DNA from: Rhynchosporium graminicola
Taxonomy: Eukaryota > Ascomycota > Leotiomycetes > Helotiales > Ploettnerulaceae
Length of the DNA stretch: 64,000 nucleotides
Reading direction: 5' to 3'
Assembly: GCA_900074885.1 (NCBI GenBank)
Contig: FJUW01000009.1
Coordinates: 496,001-560,000, forward strand
The position numbers and the translations under genes were made by a program. The notes beneath the pieces are model-generated. The model searched no databases. It was given only the letters and a program-made list of their open reading frames with translations, and was not told where the DNA came from. Below, piece by piece: positions 44,233-56,736 of this stretch (positions are counted from its first letter, which is position 1; each line of letters starts with the position of its first letter).

Positions 44233-46276
44233 ATTCTAGAATACTATCTTACGCCTCTAAGTAGCGATTAATTCGTCGTTTCGTTAGGCTATAGATACTA
44301 AGAGTACCTTCTTAGTATATTTGATTCGTTTAAGAGCTTTAGAGACTTAATTAATTAATATATTAATATTATAAGCTTTATAAAAGTAGGTAGTAATCTT
44401 ATCTAAGTACAGATCTGGATCTCTCTCTAATAGAGCTATAATATATAGCTCTATATTATTAGTTATTACTAGCTAAGGACCTCTCCGGTGTCGATTTAGA
44501 GCCTTATCTTATTAGATTCGACGATTACACTAGTAAATTATCTTATATATTATTCTATACTCTCTTACTAAGGCGCGTAGGTTAAGATTCTCTCCTGAAC
44601 GTAGTACTTAATCGATTTAGTATATTTTCTATACTAGCAGATTAGGAGCTATAATATTAATATTATAGTAGACTTAATATATACTCTATAGATTAAGAGC
44701 TTTAAAAAGAAGTAGTTTAGAGGCAAATCAGTATAGTATTTATAGAGCTTTAGTAGTTTCTAGTTCTGATAATTATAGTATATTAATATTTAGTAGGGTT
44801 TATACTAAAAGGCGGTGTACCGGCGTTATTTACTAAAGAATCACGCTAAACCGAAGAATAGCTTATAACGCCGGTATACCGCCTTTTAGTATGAATCCCA
44901 CTAAATATTAATATATTATAATTATTAGAACTAGAAACTACTAAAGCTCTATAAATACTATACCGATTTGCCTCCAAACTACTTCTTTTTAAAGCTCTTA
45001 ATCTATAGAGTATATATTTAGTCTGCAGCTATACTTTCTAAATCTACTTCTAAGATTAGTATAAAAGCTCCAAAAGGACGTAAATCGACTAAACTACGTA
45101 CTTGATTACCTTCTGCGCTAGTATAACTAGCTAAAATAACCCTGAAAATTAATACTAAGAGTACTATAACTAAGTCTACTGAGCCTACTATAGACTCAGT
45201 TGCAGCTACAGTACTAGCTACAGTACCAGCTATAGTACTAGTACTAGTACTAGTACTAGCTATAGTACTAGCACTAGCTATAGTAAGCTAATCGATACCT
45301 CCACCTCCACCTGAATCGATTATACTCTCTTCTTCGCTTCTGCAGATTATTATATAGGTTATAGAGTTAGAAATTCGATACTACCTAGATAGCGAGCGTA
45401 TTAGTAGTATAATTAGTAGTATTTCAAATAAGCTAAGAGAGGAAGGATATACTTACTAATCGATTAAGGAGACTACTAGAGAGGTAGCAGATAATACTAT
45501 TAATTTAAAGGGTATTTCCAGCCTAAGAAGAGATTATACTTACTAGTACGCTATGTATAGAGCTAATAGTAATCCGACTAAGGTAGATATTAGTAATTCA
45601 GCTGATTTCGACTATATTATTAAACGAGTTTCAAACTAGGGAGCTAAAAGCAAGAAGAAGATACTTAGACTCTAGATTTACTTTAGTATCGTCTTAACTC
45701 CTTAGAGTATAGTTCGACCTCTATAGAAAGATCTAGTACTAGTAAAGCCTCTAATTATTACTATTCTAAAGCGTATATATAGAGATCTAAGAGAGGAGAG
45801 AGAGGAGGTACTAAAGCTTAAGAAATCTCGTATAGCGATAGTATAGTTAATAGAGGAGGAGAAACTAAGCTATTAAGCCGAAAAAGGAACCTTTAAGGAG
45901 CTCTTAACCTTAATTTAAGTACTATAAGCTTATAAAGTTAGCTCTTATAGTTTAACTACTCGCTTTTACTAGGTAAATAATAATAAGTACTATTACCTCT
46001 TAGGAGCTGATTTGACTTACTAGGGCTATAATATTAAAGAAGGAGTTACTATAATTAATAAGCTTTCTATACTTTATAGAGGAGACTTATTAAGAGAGCT
46101 TACTAGGCGTCGAGAGGCAGAAGAAGTAAAGGAGAGAAGAGGGAGGAAGCAGAAGAAGAGAGAGTCTTACTATAATTTATCTTTATTACCGGAACGTCGA
46201 ATAGGAGCCTAATACCCTCTGCAGATACCTTATTAGCCTCTAAATAGCTTCCTATATTAGTACCCTATAATATAAC

Positions 46277-46478
46277 TGTAACGACACAAGACTCAAGGCG
46301 GTATACAAGCAAGAATAAATAAGTAGGGAGGCCAAGAGCGATCTTATATGGTCTGGTACGAAGGAAACAGAAAGATGCAGAGCTCTGAAGGAGTCTGCAC
46401 CTTCTATATATACAAGGAGGGTATGCCTAAGGCACCGATACTGGCCCGTATCTGCCACGTATACCATGCGCCGTCACA
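46277..46478 (-). mobile_element. Solo LTR, second copy
   Basis: The same 202-bp LTR at the homologous position as 42904-43105, with the same ATAAC flanks. Sharing of the exact insertion site shows that the two copies arose by duplication of the already occupied unit. Confidence 0.88.
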
Positions 46479-47200
46479 ATAACCTCCTTAACCTCCTCCG
46501 GTATAGTCTTCTTATACTCCTAGCTTATAGGGCTATTTTCAACCTCTGATATACCCTTAACTTAATATACCTCCTCTAGACTATAAATATTAACTGCCTG
46601 AACCTTAATTACCTCTAAATCGACTATAGAAGAGAGCTAGGAGTAAGTTTCTATCGATAGCAGATCTACGAGAGTCGAGCCTACTATATAGTAATAGTAA
46701 TTCTGAAGAGGTATTATTTACGCTAAAAACGTTTCTTTATAAGCTCTTATTACTCTCTAAAGCTTCTATAGCTTTATAATTCGATTTCGCTATTAAGATA
46801 TTTATAGAGCAAGAGTATAATATAGCTATAATATTAGAGATAATAATTAGAGAGGGAATAGAGCTTAGAATAAAAGCTAGAGTCTTAAAAGTTATAAAGA
46901 TAAATTTGAAAGTATTTAAGAAGTAGTATAATTAGTAAGAAGTATAATAAACTATAGAAGAGGAGGAGGAGGAGGAGGAGGAGGAGGAGAAGGAGGAGTA
47001 GAGAGTAAATTTCTAGTAATTATAGCTATTTATATACTTTCTTCTTCTTCTTCTTTAAGACCTTAGTACTTATAATAGCGAAAATATACCCTTACTCTAC
47101 GTTAAGCTTTAGCTCTAATTCCAACTATACGTATAACTAGTATTAAGAAGCTTTTAAACTCCTCTTAAGTATACTATTTCTACTTCTAATTTCTTCTAAT

Positions 47201-47605
47201 CTATGCCTTTAGATCTACGAAACTCTCTTTAATTAGGTTGAAAAAGGGGCAATATAGTAAGAGATATTTAAGCTAAAGACCGAAAGTAGCGTATAAGATA
47301 GCGACTTTAGGAGCTCTATAGATAAAGGCGTTATCTATAATAATAACTCTGATTCTAAGCTTAATATACTCCGGTAAGATACTCTTTTTAAGCTATTTAG
47401 TGAAGATCTCTATAGTAATAAAGCCTTAGAAGATTAAAGGCTAATAATACCCTCTTATAGAGTATACTAGTAATATTAACTACCTTATTGACCTTTTTAG
47501 AACCCTCGATACCTCTGCTAGAGCTCCTCTTAGAGCTTAACTTCTCTTTCTTTCTATTATACGTTCGTTATAAGTAGATTTATCGATAAAGCAAAAGTAG
47601 TAAGA
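47201..47605 (-). pseudogene. Tc1-family transposase relic, copy 3
   Basis: The same DDE-domain remnant as at 43828-44232, offset by 3373 bp, with the same stops. Confidence 0.78.
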
Positions 47606-48240
47606 ATTCTAGAATACTATCTTACGCCTCTAAGTAGCGATTAATTCGTCGTTTCGTTAGGCTATAGATACTAAGAGTACCTTCTTAGTATATTTGATTC
47701 GTTTAAGAGCTTTAGAGACTTAATTAATTAATATATTAATATTATAAGCTTTATAAAAGTAGGTAGTAATCTTATCTAAGTACAGATCTGGATCTCTCTC
47801 TAATAGAGCTATAATATATAGCTCTATATTATTAGTTATTACTAGCTAAGGACCTCTCCGGTGTCGATTTAGAGCCTTATCTTATTAGATTCGACGATTA
47901 CACTAGTAAATTATCTTATATATTATTCTATACTCTCTTACTAAGGCGCGTAGGTTAAGATTCTCTCCTGAACGTAGTACTTAATCGATTTAGTATATTT
48001 TCTATACTAGCAGATTAGGAGCTATAATATTAATATTATAGTAGACTTAATATATACTCTATAGATTAAGAGCTTTAAAAAGAAGTAGTTTAGAGGCAAA
48101 TCAGTATAGTATTTATAGAGCTTTAGTAGTTTCTAGTTCTGATAATTATAGTATATTAATATTTAGTAGGGTTTATACTAAAAGGCGGTGTACCGGCGTT
48201 ATTTACTAAAGAATCACGCTAAACCGAAGAATAGCTTATA

Positions 48241-51200
48241 ACGCCGGTATACCGCCTTTTAGTATGAATCCCACTAAATATTAATATATTATAATTATTA
48301 GAACTAGAAACTACTAAAGCTCTATAAATACTATACCGATTTGCCTCCAAACTACTTCTTTTTAAAGCTCTTAATCTATAGAGTATATATTTAGTCTGCA
48401 GCTATACTTTCTAAATCTACTTCTAAGATTAGTATAAAAGCTCCAAAAGGACGTAAATCGACTAAACTACGTACTTGATTACCTTCTGCGCTAGTATAAC
48501 TAGCTAAAATAACCCTGAAAATTAATACTAAGAGTACTATAACTAAGTCTACTGAGCCTACTATAGACTCAGTTGCAGCTACAGTACTAGCTACAGTACC
48601 AGCTATAGTACTAGTACTAGTACTAGTACTAGCTATAGTACTAGCACTAGCTATAGTAAGCTAATCGATACCTCCACCTCCACCTGAATCGATTATACTC
48701 TCTTCTTCGCTTCTGCAGATTATTATATAGGTTATAGAGTTAGAAATTCGATACTACCTAGATAGCGAGCGTATTAGTAGTATAATTAGTAGTATTTCAA
48801 ATAAGCTAAGAGAGGAAGGATATACTTACTAATCGATTAAGGAGACTACTAGAGAGGTAGCAGATAATACTATTAATTTAAAGGGTATTTCCAGCCTAAG
48901 AAGAGATTATACTTACTAGTACGCTATGTATAGAGCTAATAGTAATCCGACTAAGGTAGATATTAGTAATTCAGCTGATTTCGACTATATTATTAAACGA
49001 GTTTCAAACTAGGGAGCTAAAAGCAAGAAGAAGATACTTAGACTCTAGATTTACTTTAGTATCGTCTTAACTCCTTAGAGTATAGTTCGACCTCTATAGA
49101 AAGATCTAGTACTAGTAAAGCCTCTAATTATTACTATTCTAAAGCGTATATATAGAGATCTAAGAGAGGAGAGAGAGGAGGTACTAAAGCTTAAGAAATC
49201 TCGTATAGCGATAGTATAGTTAATAGAGGAGGAGAAACTAAGCTATTAAGCCGAAAAAGGAACCTTTAAGGAGCTCTTAACCTTAATTTAAGTACTATAA
49301 GCTTATAAAGTTAGCTCTTATAGTTTAACTACTCGCTTTTACTAGGTAAATAATAATAAGTACTATTACCTCTTAGGAGCTGATTTGACTTACTAGGGCT
49401 ATAATATTAAAGAAGGAGTTACTATAATTAATAAGCTTTCTATACTTTATAGAGGAGACTTATTAAGAGAGCTTACTAGGCGTCGAGAGGCAGAAGAAGT
49501 AAAGGAGAGAAGAGGGAGGAAGCAGAAGAAGAGAGAGTCTTACTATAATTTATCTTTATTACCGGAACGTCGAATAGGAGCCTAATACCCTCTGCAGATA
49601 CCTTATTAGCCTCTAAATAGCTTCCTATATTAGTACCCTATAATATAACCTCCTTAACCTCCTCTAGTATAGTCTCCTTATACTCCTAGCTTATAGGGCT
49701 ATTTTCAACCTCTGATATACCCTTAACTTAATATATCTCCTCTAGACTATAAATATTAACTGCCTGAACCTTAATTACCTCTAAATCGACTATAGAAGAG
49801 AGCTAGGAGTAAGTTTCTATCGATAGCAGATCTGCGAGAGTCGAGCTTACTATATAGTAATAGTAATTCTGAAGAGGTATTATTTGCGCTAAAAACGTTT
49901 CTTTATAAGCTCTTATTACTCCCTAAAGCTTCTATAGCTTTATAATTCGATTTCGCTATTAAGATATTTATAGAGTAAGAGTATAATATAGCTATAATAT
50001 TAGAGATAATAATTAGAGAGGGAATAGAGCTTAGAATAAAAGCTAAAGTCTTAAAGGTTATAAAGATAAATTTAAAAGTATTTAAGAAGTAGTATAATTA
50101 GTAAGAAGTATAATAAACTATAGAAGAGGAGGAGGAGGAGGAGGAGAAGGAGAAGGAGAAGGAGGAGTAGAGAGTAAATTTCTAGTAATTATAGCTATTT
50201 ATATGCCTTCTTCTTCTTCTTCTTTAAGACCTTAGTACCTATAATAGCGAAAATATACCCTTACTTTATATTAAGCTTTAGCTCTAATTCTAACTATACG
50301 TATAGCTAGTATTAAGAAGCTTTTAAACTCCTCCTAAGTATACTATTTCTACTTCTAATTTCTTCTAATCTACGCCTTTAGATCTACGAAACTCTCTTTA
50401 ATTAAGTTGAAAAAAGGGTAATATAATAGGAGATATTTAAGCTAAAGACCGAAGGTAGCGCATAAGATAGCGACTTTAGGAGCTCTATAGATAGAGGCGT
50501 TATCTATAATAATAACTCTAATTCTAAGCTTAATATACTCCGGTAAGATACTCTTTTCAAGCTATTTAGTGAAGATCTCTATAGTAATAAAGCCTTAGAA
50601 GATTAAAGGCTAATAATACCCTCTTATAGAGTATACCGGTAATATTAACTACCTTATCGACCTTTTTAGAACCCTTGATACCTCTGCTAGAGCTCCTCTT
50701 AGAGCTTAACCTCTTCTTCTTTCTGCTATACGTTCGTTATAAGTAGATTTATTAATAAAGTAAAGGTAATAAGAATTCCAGAATACTATCTTATGCCTCT
50801 AAGTAGTAATTAATTTATCGTTTCGTTAGGCCGCAGATACTAAGAGTACTTTCTTAGTATATTTGATTCGTTTAAGAGCTTTAGAGACTTAATTAATCGA
50901 TATATCGATATCGTAAGCTTTATAAAGGTAAGTAGTAATCTTATCTAAGTATAGATCTAGATCTCTCTCTAATAGAGCTATAATATATAGCTCTATATTA
51001 TTAGTTATTACTAGCTAAGGACCTCTCCGGCGTCGATTTAGAGCCTTATCTTATTGGATTCGATGATTACGCTAGTAAATTGTCTTATATATTATTCTAT
51101 ACTCTCTTACTAAGGCGCGTAGGTTAAGATTCTCTCCTGAACGTAGTACTTGATCGATTTAGTGTGTTTTCTATACTAGCAGATTAGGAGCTATAATATT

Positions 51201-51409
51201 AACGTTATAGTAGACTTAATATATACTCTATAGATTAAGAGCTTCAAAAAGAAGTAGTTTAGAGGCAAATCAGTATAGTATTTATAGAGCTTCAGTAGTT
51301 TCTAGTTCTGATAATTATAGTATATTAATATTTAGTGGGGTTCACACTAAAAGGCGGTGTACCGGCGTTATTTACTAAAGAATCACGCTAAACCGAAGAA
51401 TAGCTTATA
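48241..51409. mobile_element. Transposon copy 4, without LTR, diverged right half
   Basis: The left part (to about 49640) matches copies 2 and 3 closely. The right part carries many transitions relative to them, lacks the LTR, has a longer mixed GAG/AAG run (about 50125-50168), and ends in the outer inverted repeat before unique sequence at 51410. The transposase relic lies at about 50370-50775 on the minus strand. Confidence 0.85.
48345..50205 (+). pseudogene. Second, plus-strand transposon frame (about 620 codons), stop-riddled
   Basis: One continuous frame runs through the left and central part of the element. All its stops are TAG or TAA; no TGA was seen. If those stop positions are ancestral CAG/CAA codons, the frame reads as a Gln-containing protein: an early S/T/A-rich tract; ISSLRRDYTY; a helical DLREEREEVLKLKKSRIAIV; RREAEEVKERRGRKQKKRES; a Pro-rich section; NRL-KRARSKFLSIADLRES; and a terminal poly-Glu run. 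The same frame is readable in all copies; in copies 2 and 3 the LTR splits it. It converges with the minus-strand transposase. I know no matching family. It may be an accessory protein of the transposon or a captured host gene. Confidence 0.55.
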
Positions 51410-53618
51410 GCTTCTGGTGATCGGCCGATAGCTTCATTCATACCAGAACTTATCAACATGATGTCTCTCAGACTTGTCTCCTGAGGGAAAGCTAGATCCA
51501 GTAGCGAAATAACAATTAGAAACGTGTCACAAGACTCACAACTGAAGCTGGGGCAAATGTTGTCCAAACTGAAAGTGGGGTTCGTGTCGTAAGTATATGT
51601 ATTACTATACAAAGTATCTGCCTAACATCCAGCCAATGTTTCCCATGGATCTCCTTCTGTAAAAGCAATTCAATACTAGATGCACACGGGAAAGCCTGTA
51701 AGTGGTTGACTCGACGCCTCATATTTTTGAGTATTCAGCACAAGGTCTACTCCTCGGCGGCCCTTCGCAAGCTTCGGGGCCAAGGGACCTTGCTTCGCGC
51801 AGTCTATAAAGAAAGTAGTTAGGGGTCCTCACAAACAGCTGCCCTACGCAAGCTTCGGGGCTGTTTTGATTCGGGCGTGAGTAAGATTTTGGTGTTCCTT
51901 CTTTTCGGCCGTGCACCTGCCAAGGCCTGGCTGTAGCCAATCACAGTATTTCACGTGACCCGTTTTTTAACTGGTGATCCACAAATAGCTCAATATTATA
52001 TAGATTTGTGGTCGTTGGTCCAGAAGAGACGTCGCTTAAGAAACAGTTCGCTACCGTACTTGACGAGCAGATATGTATTTCGGCAATCTCATCTCCAAAG
52101 TCTAATCCCGACCCTGAACATGGTATCATCACTATGACAAGTCTTGATCCAATTATGTTTGCGCCGCAGATGTAACCTGCCTCGTTCAGAGGAAAGAAAT
52201 TCAACGATAGAAAGTTCGAATAACAGATAGGTGCAGATTACACAGGGAATACCTCTATACTATTATATAGGACTGAATGAATCTAGAGAGTAGGTACGCA
52301 CGATTGGTACCAGAATTAATCCAGCCCTTCGACCTTCTGACACATCATCTTCTGACACAACCCAGTCCAAATCGCTACAGTTTACACAACCTCGGGAATA
52401 TTCAAACTCGTCAATGGAAGCCCGCATCGTTTCATAGCATATCACTGTGATCCTGACCAAAATTTCGTCGCTTCTACCATGGAATGTGCATCATAGCTTT
52501 TCAATTTGACATTACCGTTAATTTCATAAAAACAATCTGTGTCTTCGCTTCTCCACCTCCTAGAATTCTCATTGACTTATTCGTCTCGAATTTCGTTGGT
52601 GAATGGTTGGGTGTTTCTCGATCCAATCGAAAGTTCCTATGCTGGGATGGCACGGCTGGGGCAGATCCGGGGCTTCAGTCCCCTAAGGGGTCTCGCTTGG
52701 TGCCAACATCCGTGCTGCCAGACTGATAGTGTTAGAGTTTTTCTTTGGGCCCTTTCTCATCGGAGTTTTATGGGAAATGCCTGGCTGCCATTGTTAGATC
52801 GACGACTCATCGAGAAATGCTATATAGTCATAGCGATCAAAATAATACGGAGAGCTCTTGCCTGTTGAACGATCCCGGATCCAATGCAGAAGTTGGATCA
52901 GACGCTGATGTTTCAATGGCAAATATGCCAGGACAAGTGCGCAATGTACCATATGTAAGCTTCTATGCAGAGTTCTTGCTTGACAATTCTTCTCGCTGAA
53001 TACAAACTTCAGGTACGCGGAAAATTCTACAACGGTGAGACATAAATGACCATAATCTTCTCAGCTTGGATGAAATTATGAACTACATTCAGTCGCTCTA
53101 ACGATGCGGTGAAGGTAAACTTGAGATTTCCGAATTGTTTACTATCGCTTCGCATAATTAGCGTTCATCCGTTATCGAAAGCTTCAAGCTACAGGGAGCT
53201 GTCAACGTCTAGGCCCTGCAGGAGTCCCTGAGCGTACGCTGCATGAGCCTAAGCGAGCAGCATCTCCCGGATGAAATCGATCCACTGAGAAAGCACATAC
53301 CTATGATCCTACTCTGTATTGCCATCTCTGACACATGACACCAGATGGCGGCCCTAGGCAAGGGACGGAATCCATCCTTTGTCCGGGGGTTACACACCTA
53401 GAACAGCCTTCGCATGACCAGAGACAACTTCCAATTTGATATCATATTTCATTTCATAGATTACCTCTCACTCATCGCCACTGTTCACCTGATCTATCTT
53501 ACAATTTGATTATCGACACATTTCTTTCCTCGTAATGATCCGTCAATCTCAGCATTTCCTGGTCCTAATTCAAGAAGTTTAAACTCGCAAAAATCACGAC
53601 AGGGACGAATCGGGCAAC
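51410..53618. other. Gene-poor flank of the transposon block
   Basis: Normal base composition returns at 51410. The near-palindromic phrase 'cgcaagcttcggggc' occurs at about 51766 and 51847. A frame open at about 52736-52957 (SSEFYGKCLAAIVRSTTHRE ... PGQVRNVPYVSFYAEFLLDN) has some coding character and a GTAAGC donor after 'ccatat', but no start, so it may be a fragment of a decayed gene. Nothing else supported. Confidence 0.35.
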
Positions 53619-54522
53619 ATGACAGTCGAGAACTTCGATATCGAACGGTCTGACCAGGAGATGATACACCGGACACTGGTTGCGAGTATTTCGTTCTGGT
53701 TGACGATAATTCGACTCCTACAGATCGTACGGCATCTCACATCTATACAAACTAGTCTGGATCATCAATTGCTAACGCTAGCAAGGCACTATCGTTTACG
53801 GTGCTTTTCTGCACTGGTTTTACAGCACACATTCTCCTCGGTGACTGGGTGAGTCTCCCTTGTCCTGGAACCTTCGACACTTCGTCTGAGCAGATTTTAG
53901 TTCCACACGTTCGGTAAATGGTAGATACAACATTATGGATGAACAAAGACTGACAGAAAAAGGGCTAAGCTTTGTTACCTTCATCGTGGCAATGCTTTTC
54001 ATGACCTACGTACGTTCCACTTCTTCCTCTCACAGCTTCCGCATAATATACCAAGGTACTGACCAACGCAAGGCAGGTCTTCGTTGGGCCTCAAAGGTTT
54101 CGTAAAGTCTACCAATACAAAGTCCACATGTGAGCATCCACCTCCTCGAAATTGACCACCCGAATGACCTGACTAACGTAATAACGAGTGCGATGGAAAT
54201 CTTTGTCACTTGTTTATGGATCGCTACGGTTGCTCTGCTCTCATGGGAGTGCCAGACGTGGGATGCAGCATCAGATATTGTCGGTGACTTTCTGTCGTCT
54301 GAACTAGCCGCTATGGCAGAAGCGTTGCCGAACCAGGATATGGGCATATTGTCGTTACAGGCTGCCACTGCTCTGGCTAGCATCAATTGTGTTTTCTGGG
54401 CATTTACTTTGTTCATGTGTAAGTGCAACCCGCGATTTCTTGAGCCTGAGGATTGTGGTATTCCAACATAAGCTAATGATAGGGCAGTAAGACGAGTACT
54501 GCTCTATCCCTCAGGGAGCTGA
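53619..54522 (+). CDS. MARVEL-like four-helix membrane protein, 184 aa
   Basis: Seven exons (53619-53726, 53786-53848, 53901-53913, 53957-54009, 54077-54129, 54189-54418, 54488-54522) close exactly in frame. The third is only 13 nt. Four hydrophobic segments: IALSFTVLFCTGFTAHILLG; KGLSFVTFIVAMLFMTYVFV; IAMEIFVTCLWIATVALLSW; and ASINCVFWAFTLFML. An aromatic/acidic loop (GDWFHTFEKG), a basic loop after helix 2 (PQRFRKVYQYKVH) and an acidic loop before helix 4 (SSELAAMAEALPNQ) complete the usual fungal MARVEL layout. Such proteins organise membrane domains; the specific role is unknown. The last exon (LRRVLLYPSGS) is the least certain; without it the frame reads through the donor to a stop at about 54470. 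Confidence 0.75.
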
Positions 54523-56736
54523 TGATCCTTATTCAATGCAACGGCTTGCAACAAAGTCTCGCCTTTACGGCGGACGAGTCATCATCTTCGGGTCACCAGC
54601 GTATAATGAAACAAGAAGTGGTCGAGCCTCTTCCGAGGGACCTTACGACCACAAATCATGTAATAAAGCCATGGGATAGAACCCAAAACGACACATTCAA
54701 TCGTTATTGGGGATGACATGGGACGGCTTTTGAGAAGCTCTGCATAATTAATCCGCTTGAATATTAGCGACCTGGAGTTACTTGTTTCATCATTCGAGAG
54801 GGGTCAGCAAGGGGTTTGTCAAGGTTTTTCCAGACAACACCGATTTCGGCGTACACATTTTTACAGTTTTGGGTGAAACAAATACTTAATCAAACAAATA
54901 TACCCTTATGAAATTCAAACTTGTCAAAGCCGACATTGAGTTAGGATGACAGTGGATCTCCAGCAAATGGAATCCGCTTGCCTGATCCTATTGAGGATTT
55001 CCTCAAAGAATCGTCCCATGTGATTATGATATATTGAAGACGCTCTCTAATGATGTGCCAAATTCAATTTTTGACAAAAGGGCGGTAGGCTTTATACACC
55101 TGTGAAGCTCCTTCTATATTTTCCACCAAGCCAAAGGAAATCCTAAGTGCCGATACAACAGCAGCAAGGCAGAATGAGGACCATTGAACACGTTAACTTC
55201 TGCCATACACAACGGTGTTACCACGCCTTCTTCTGCCTCATTGAAGACTTTTTCGAGTATAAACAACCGGTTAAGTAAGCGGGTTTGGCTACTAAGAAGC
55301 TAACAGCGATTTCCCAGTGGACGTTTATCTTCTTCTTACCAGCTCGGAGTATATAGAAAAATATGAACCAGTGTTCAGGAGGATATACCTCACCGTCTAA
55401 CGAGAAGGCCGCCATGAGGATTTCAGACACTTCGGCCGTCTTCAGCGTCGGTGAGTTTCTGATTGGAAGACGAATTGGAATCTGGAGGGTGATACGAGAT
55501 CCGTGATAGAGATCCATACGTTAGGCTTTTAAAGTAGTCTTGTTCATGTTGTATTGTTCGTCACTGAGACACACTGCAGTAAAGCGCATACATTCGCTGG
55601 CTGCGGTACTTTTGACCTACTCTTTAACAAAGGTTTCACAAAGCAATACATTTTAAATGGAACACCTGCAGCTTGGATTTGCCACGCATGTCGTCTCTCC
55701 TTCCACGCATGTCGTCTCTCCTTCCATGCAATTTGCTATCATCCACTCAACAGGTGTGCAGCGAGCTCATGAGCCTGACACAAATTGATGCAACCCATTT
55801 CATCTACAGAAACCACGATCCTGATATACCATTTACAATTAGTTTTGTTTATCAATCAGGGTACTGTGGGCAAGTCGAATCAAACAACCGGTCACCTCCT
55901 CTTTGACACGCGCAGCTACACGAACCAAAGAAGTGGGCATGCTTCTAAACAAACTCGCTTAGCTTTATTTATTCCCGAATGACGCTAACGTCGTACTTGA
56001 TCGATCTTGACTTAGTGACTGGAACTATATAGACTCTTGTGTGAAAGTCTGATGGTCTATGATATTGGTTTTTTTACTACTTCTAGACAAGCTCAATCTG
56101 ATAGGTTGCACAGCTGGCAATAAAGCCACCAGCATAACCTGAGACGCAGGCCTCTGTGTCGTACCAAGGCATCAAGACAGTAATAAGCTTCTATATCATT
56201 ATGACGACTTGAAAACAGCAGCTATGAAAATCGCGCGGCAGCTTTGTGAGAAATATAATAAAGAGATCATAGATTTTACGAGACAGAAAGCTATACGCGT
56301 GGCAATTGTGTCATTGAGATGATCACAAGTGCGTGTATCTGATCTCTCAACTCTCCATAGCAAATCCCTGACTACTGTTTCAAAGCCTAGAAAGGGGAGA
56401 CGATAATTACAGCGTGTGATGACTCAATAAAGGAGAAGTAAACTGTTTCTAGGTGGCAAGTAGTAATTGGCAATAAGTGACTGAACAAATACTGACAACC
56501 ACGGCTCGAAAGCGCTTTCATAGGATAAGGCCATCACAGAACCAGACGAGCTCTATGTTGACGCTTCGAACCCAATTGGAATATATATCATTCGAAAGAC
56601 AAATGGCTCGAGTTATTGCGTCATATGGCTGGAAAATTCTCTTTAGAGGATGCGCACCTAAATTATTCACAAAACCATCCGCAAGAGCCTATACAGAACT
56701 CACCACCAGCAACCGCTATCCCCATAAGCCTCCAAG
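54523..56736. other. Intergenic, no supported gene
   Basis: No frame of coding character. A 21-bp perfect tandem duplication (ccacgcatgtcgtctctcct plus t) is at 55682-55702 and 55703-55723. Confidence 0.4.
55682..55723. repeat. 21-bp tandem duplication
   Basis: Two perfect adjacent copies of a 21-bp unit starting ccacgcatgtcgtctctcct. A third partial copy starts immediately after (ccatgca). This is a local slippage product in non-coding DNA. Confidence 0.85.

Larger units (their letters stand above)
41495..44867. mobile_element. Transposon copy 2 (3373-bp period unit)
   Basis: Complete except for the outer left end. The plus-strand half holds the long Gln-stop frame (about 41600 to 43660, interrupted by the LTR). 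The minus-strand half holds the transposase relic. A GAG microsatellite run is at about 43584-43626. It differs from copy 3 at only a few positions that I could spot, for example tcatagagg versus ttatagagg near 42706/46079, and cttatagacc versus cttattgacc near 44111/47484. Confidence 0.85.
44868..48240. mobile_element. Transposon copy 3 (3373-bp period unit)
   Basis: Near-identical repeat of copy 2, offset by 3373 bp, including the solo LTR, the GAG run (about 46957-46999) and both decayed frames. Confidence 0.88.
39281..51409. mobile_element. Tandem array of RIP-degraded Tc1-family transposons
   Basis: The block is TpA-rich and CpA-poor and is bounded by inverted repeats. The left end carries 'attcttcggtttggcgtgattc' and 'cgccggtacaccgcctttta' elements; the right end carries their complements (e.g. 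'aaaaggcggtgtaccggcg', then 'cacgctaaaccgaagaat'). The inverted repeat extends roughly 200 bp inward with substitutions. Head-to-tail copies start at about 39358, 41495, 44868 and 48241; the last three starts are exactly 3373 bp apart. Each internal copy lacks the outermost about 40 bp of its left end. The last copy is about 207 bp shorter because it lacks a solo LTR. A run of N (40660-41210) interrupts the first copy. The outer left half (39358-40659) and outer right half (about 49650-51400) differ from the inner halves by many C/T and G/A changes; inner halves are almost identical to each other. Confidence 0.88.

Noticed and set aside
39358..50205. Reading TAG/TAA as glutamine (an alternative genetic code) in the plus-strand transposon frame
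   Set aside because: Host genes in the same window use TAA and TAG as normal stops, and RIP turns CAG/CAA into TAG/TAA, so mutation explains it without a new code.
39281..51409. Tandem repeats as CRISPR, satellite or rDNA
   Set aside because: The period is 3.4 kb, it contains a transposase relic and inverted repeats, and shows no short repeat-spacer pattern or rRNA-like sequence.
51719..51940. Repeated 'cgcaagcttcggggc' phrases as a regulatory array
   Set aside because: Only two imperfect copies in flank DNA next to the transposon; could be remnants of any repeat.
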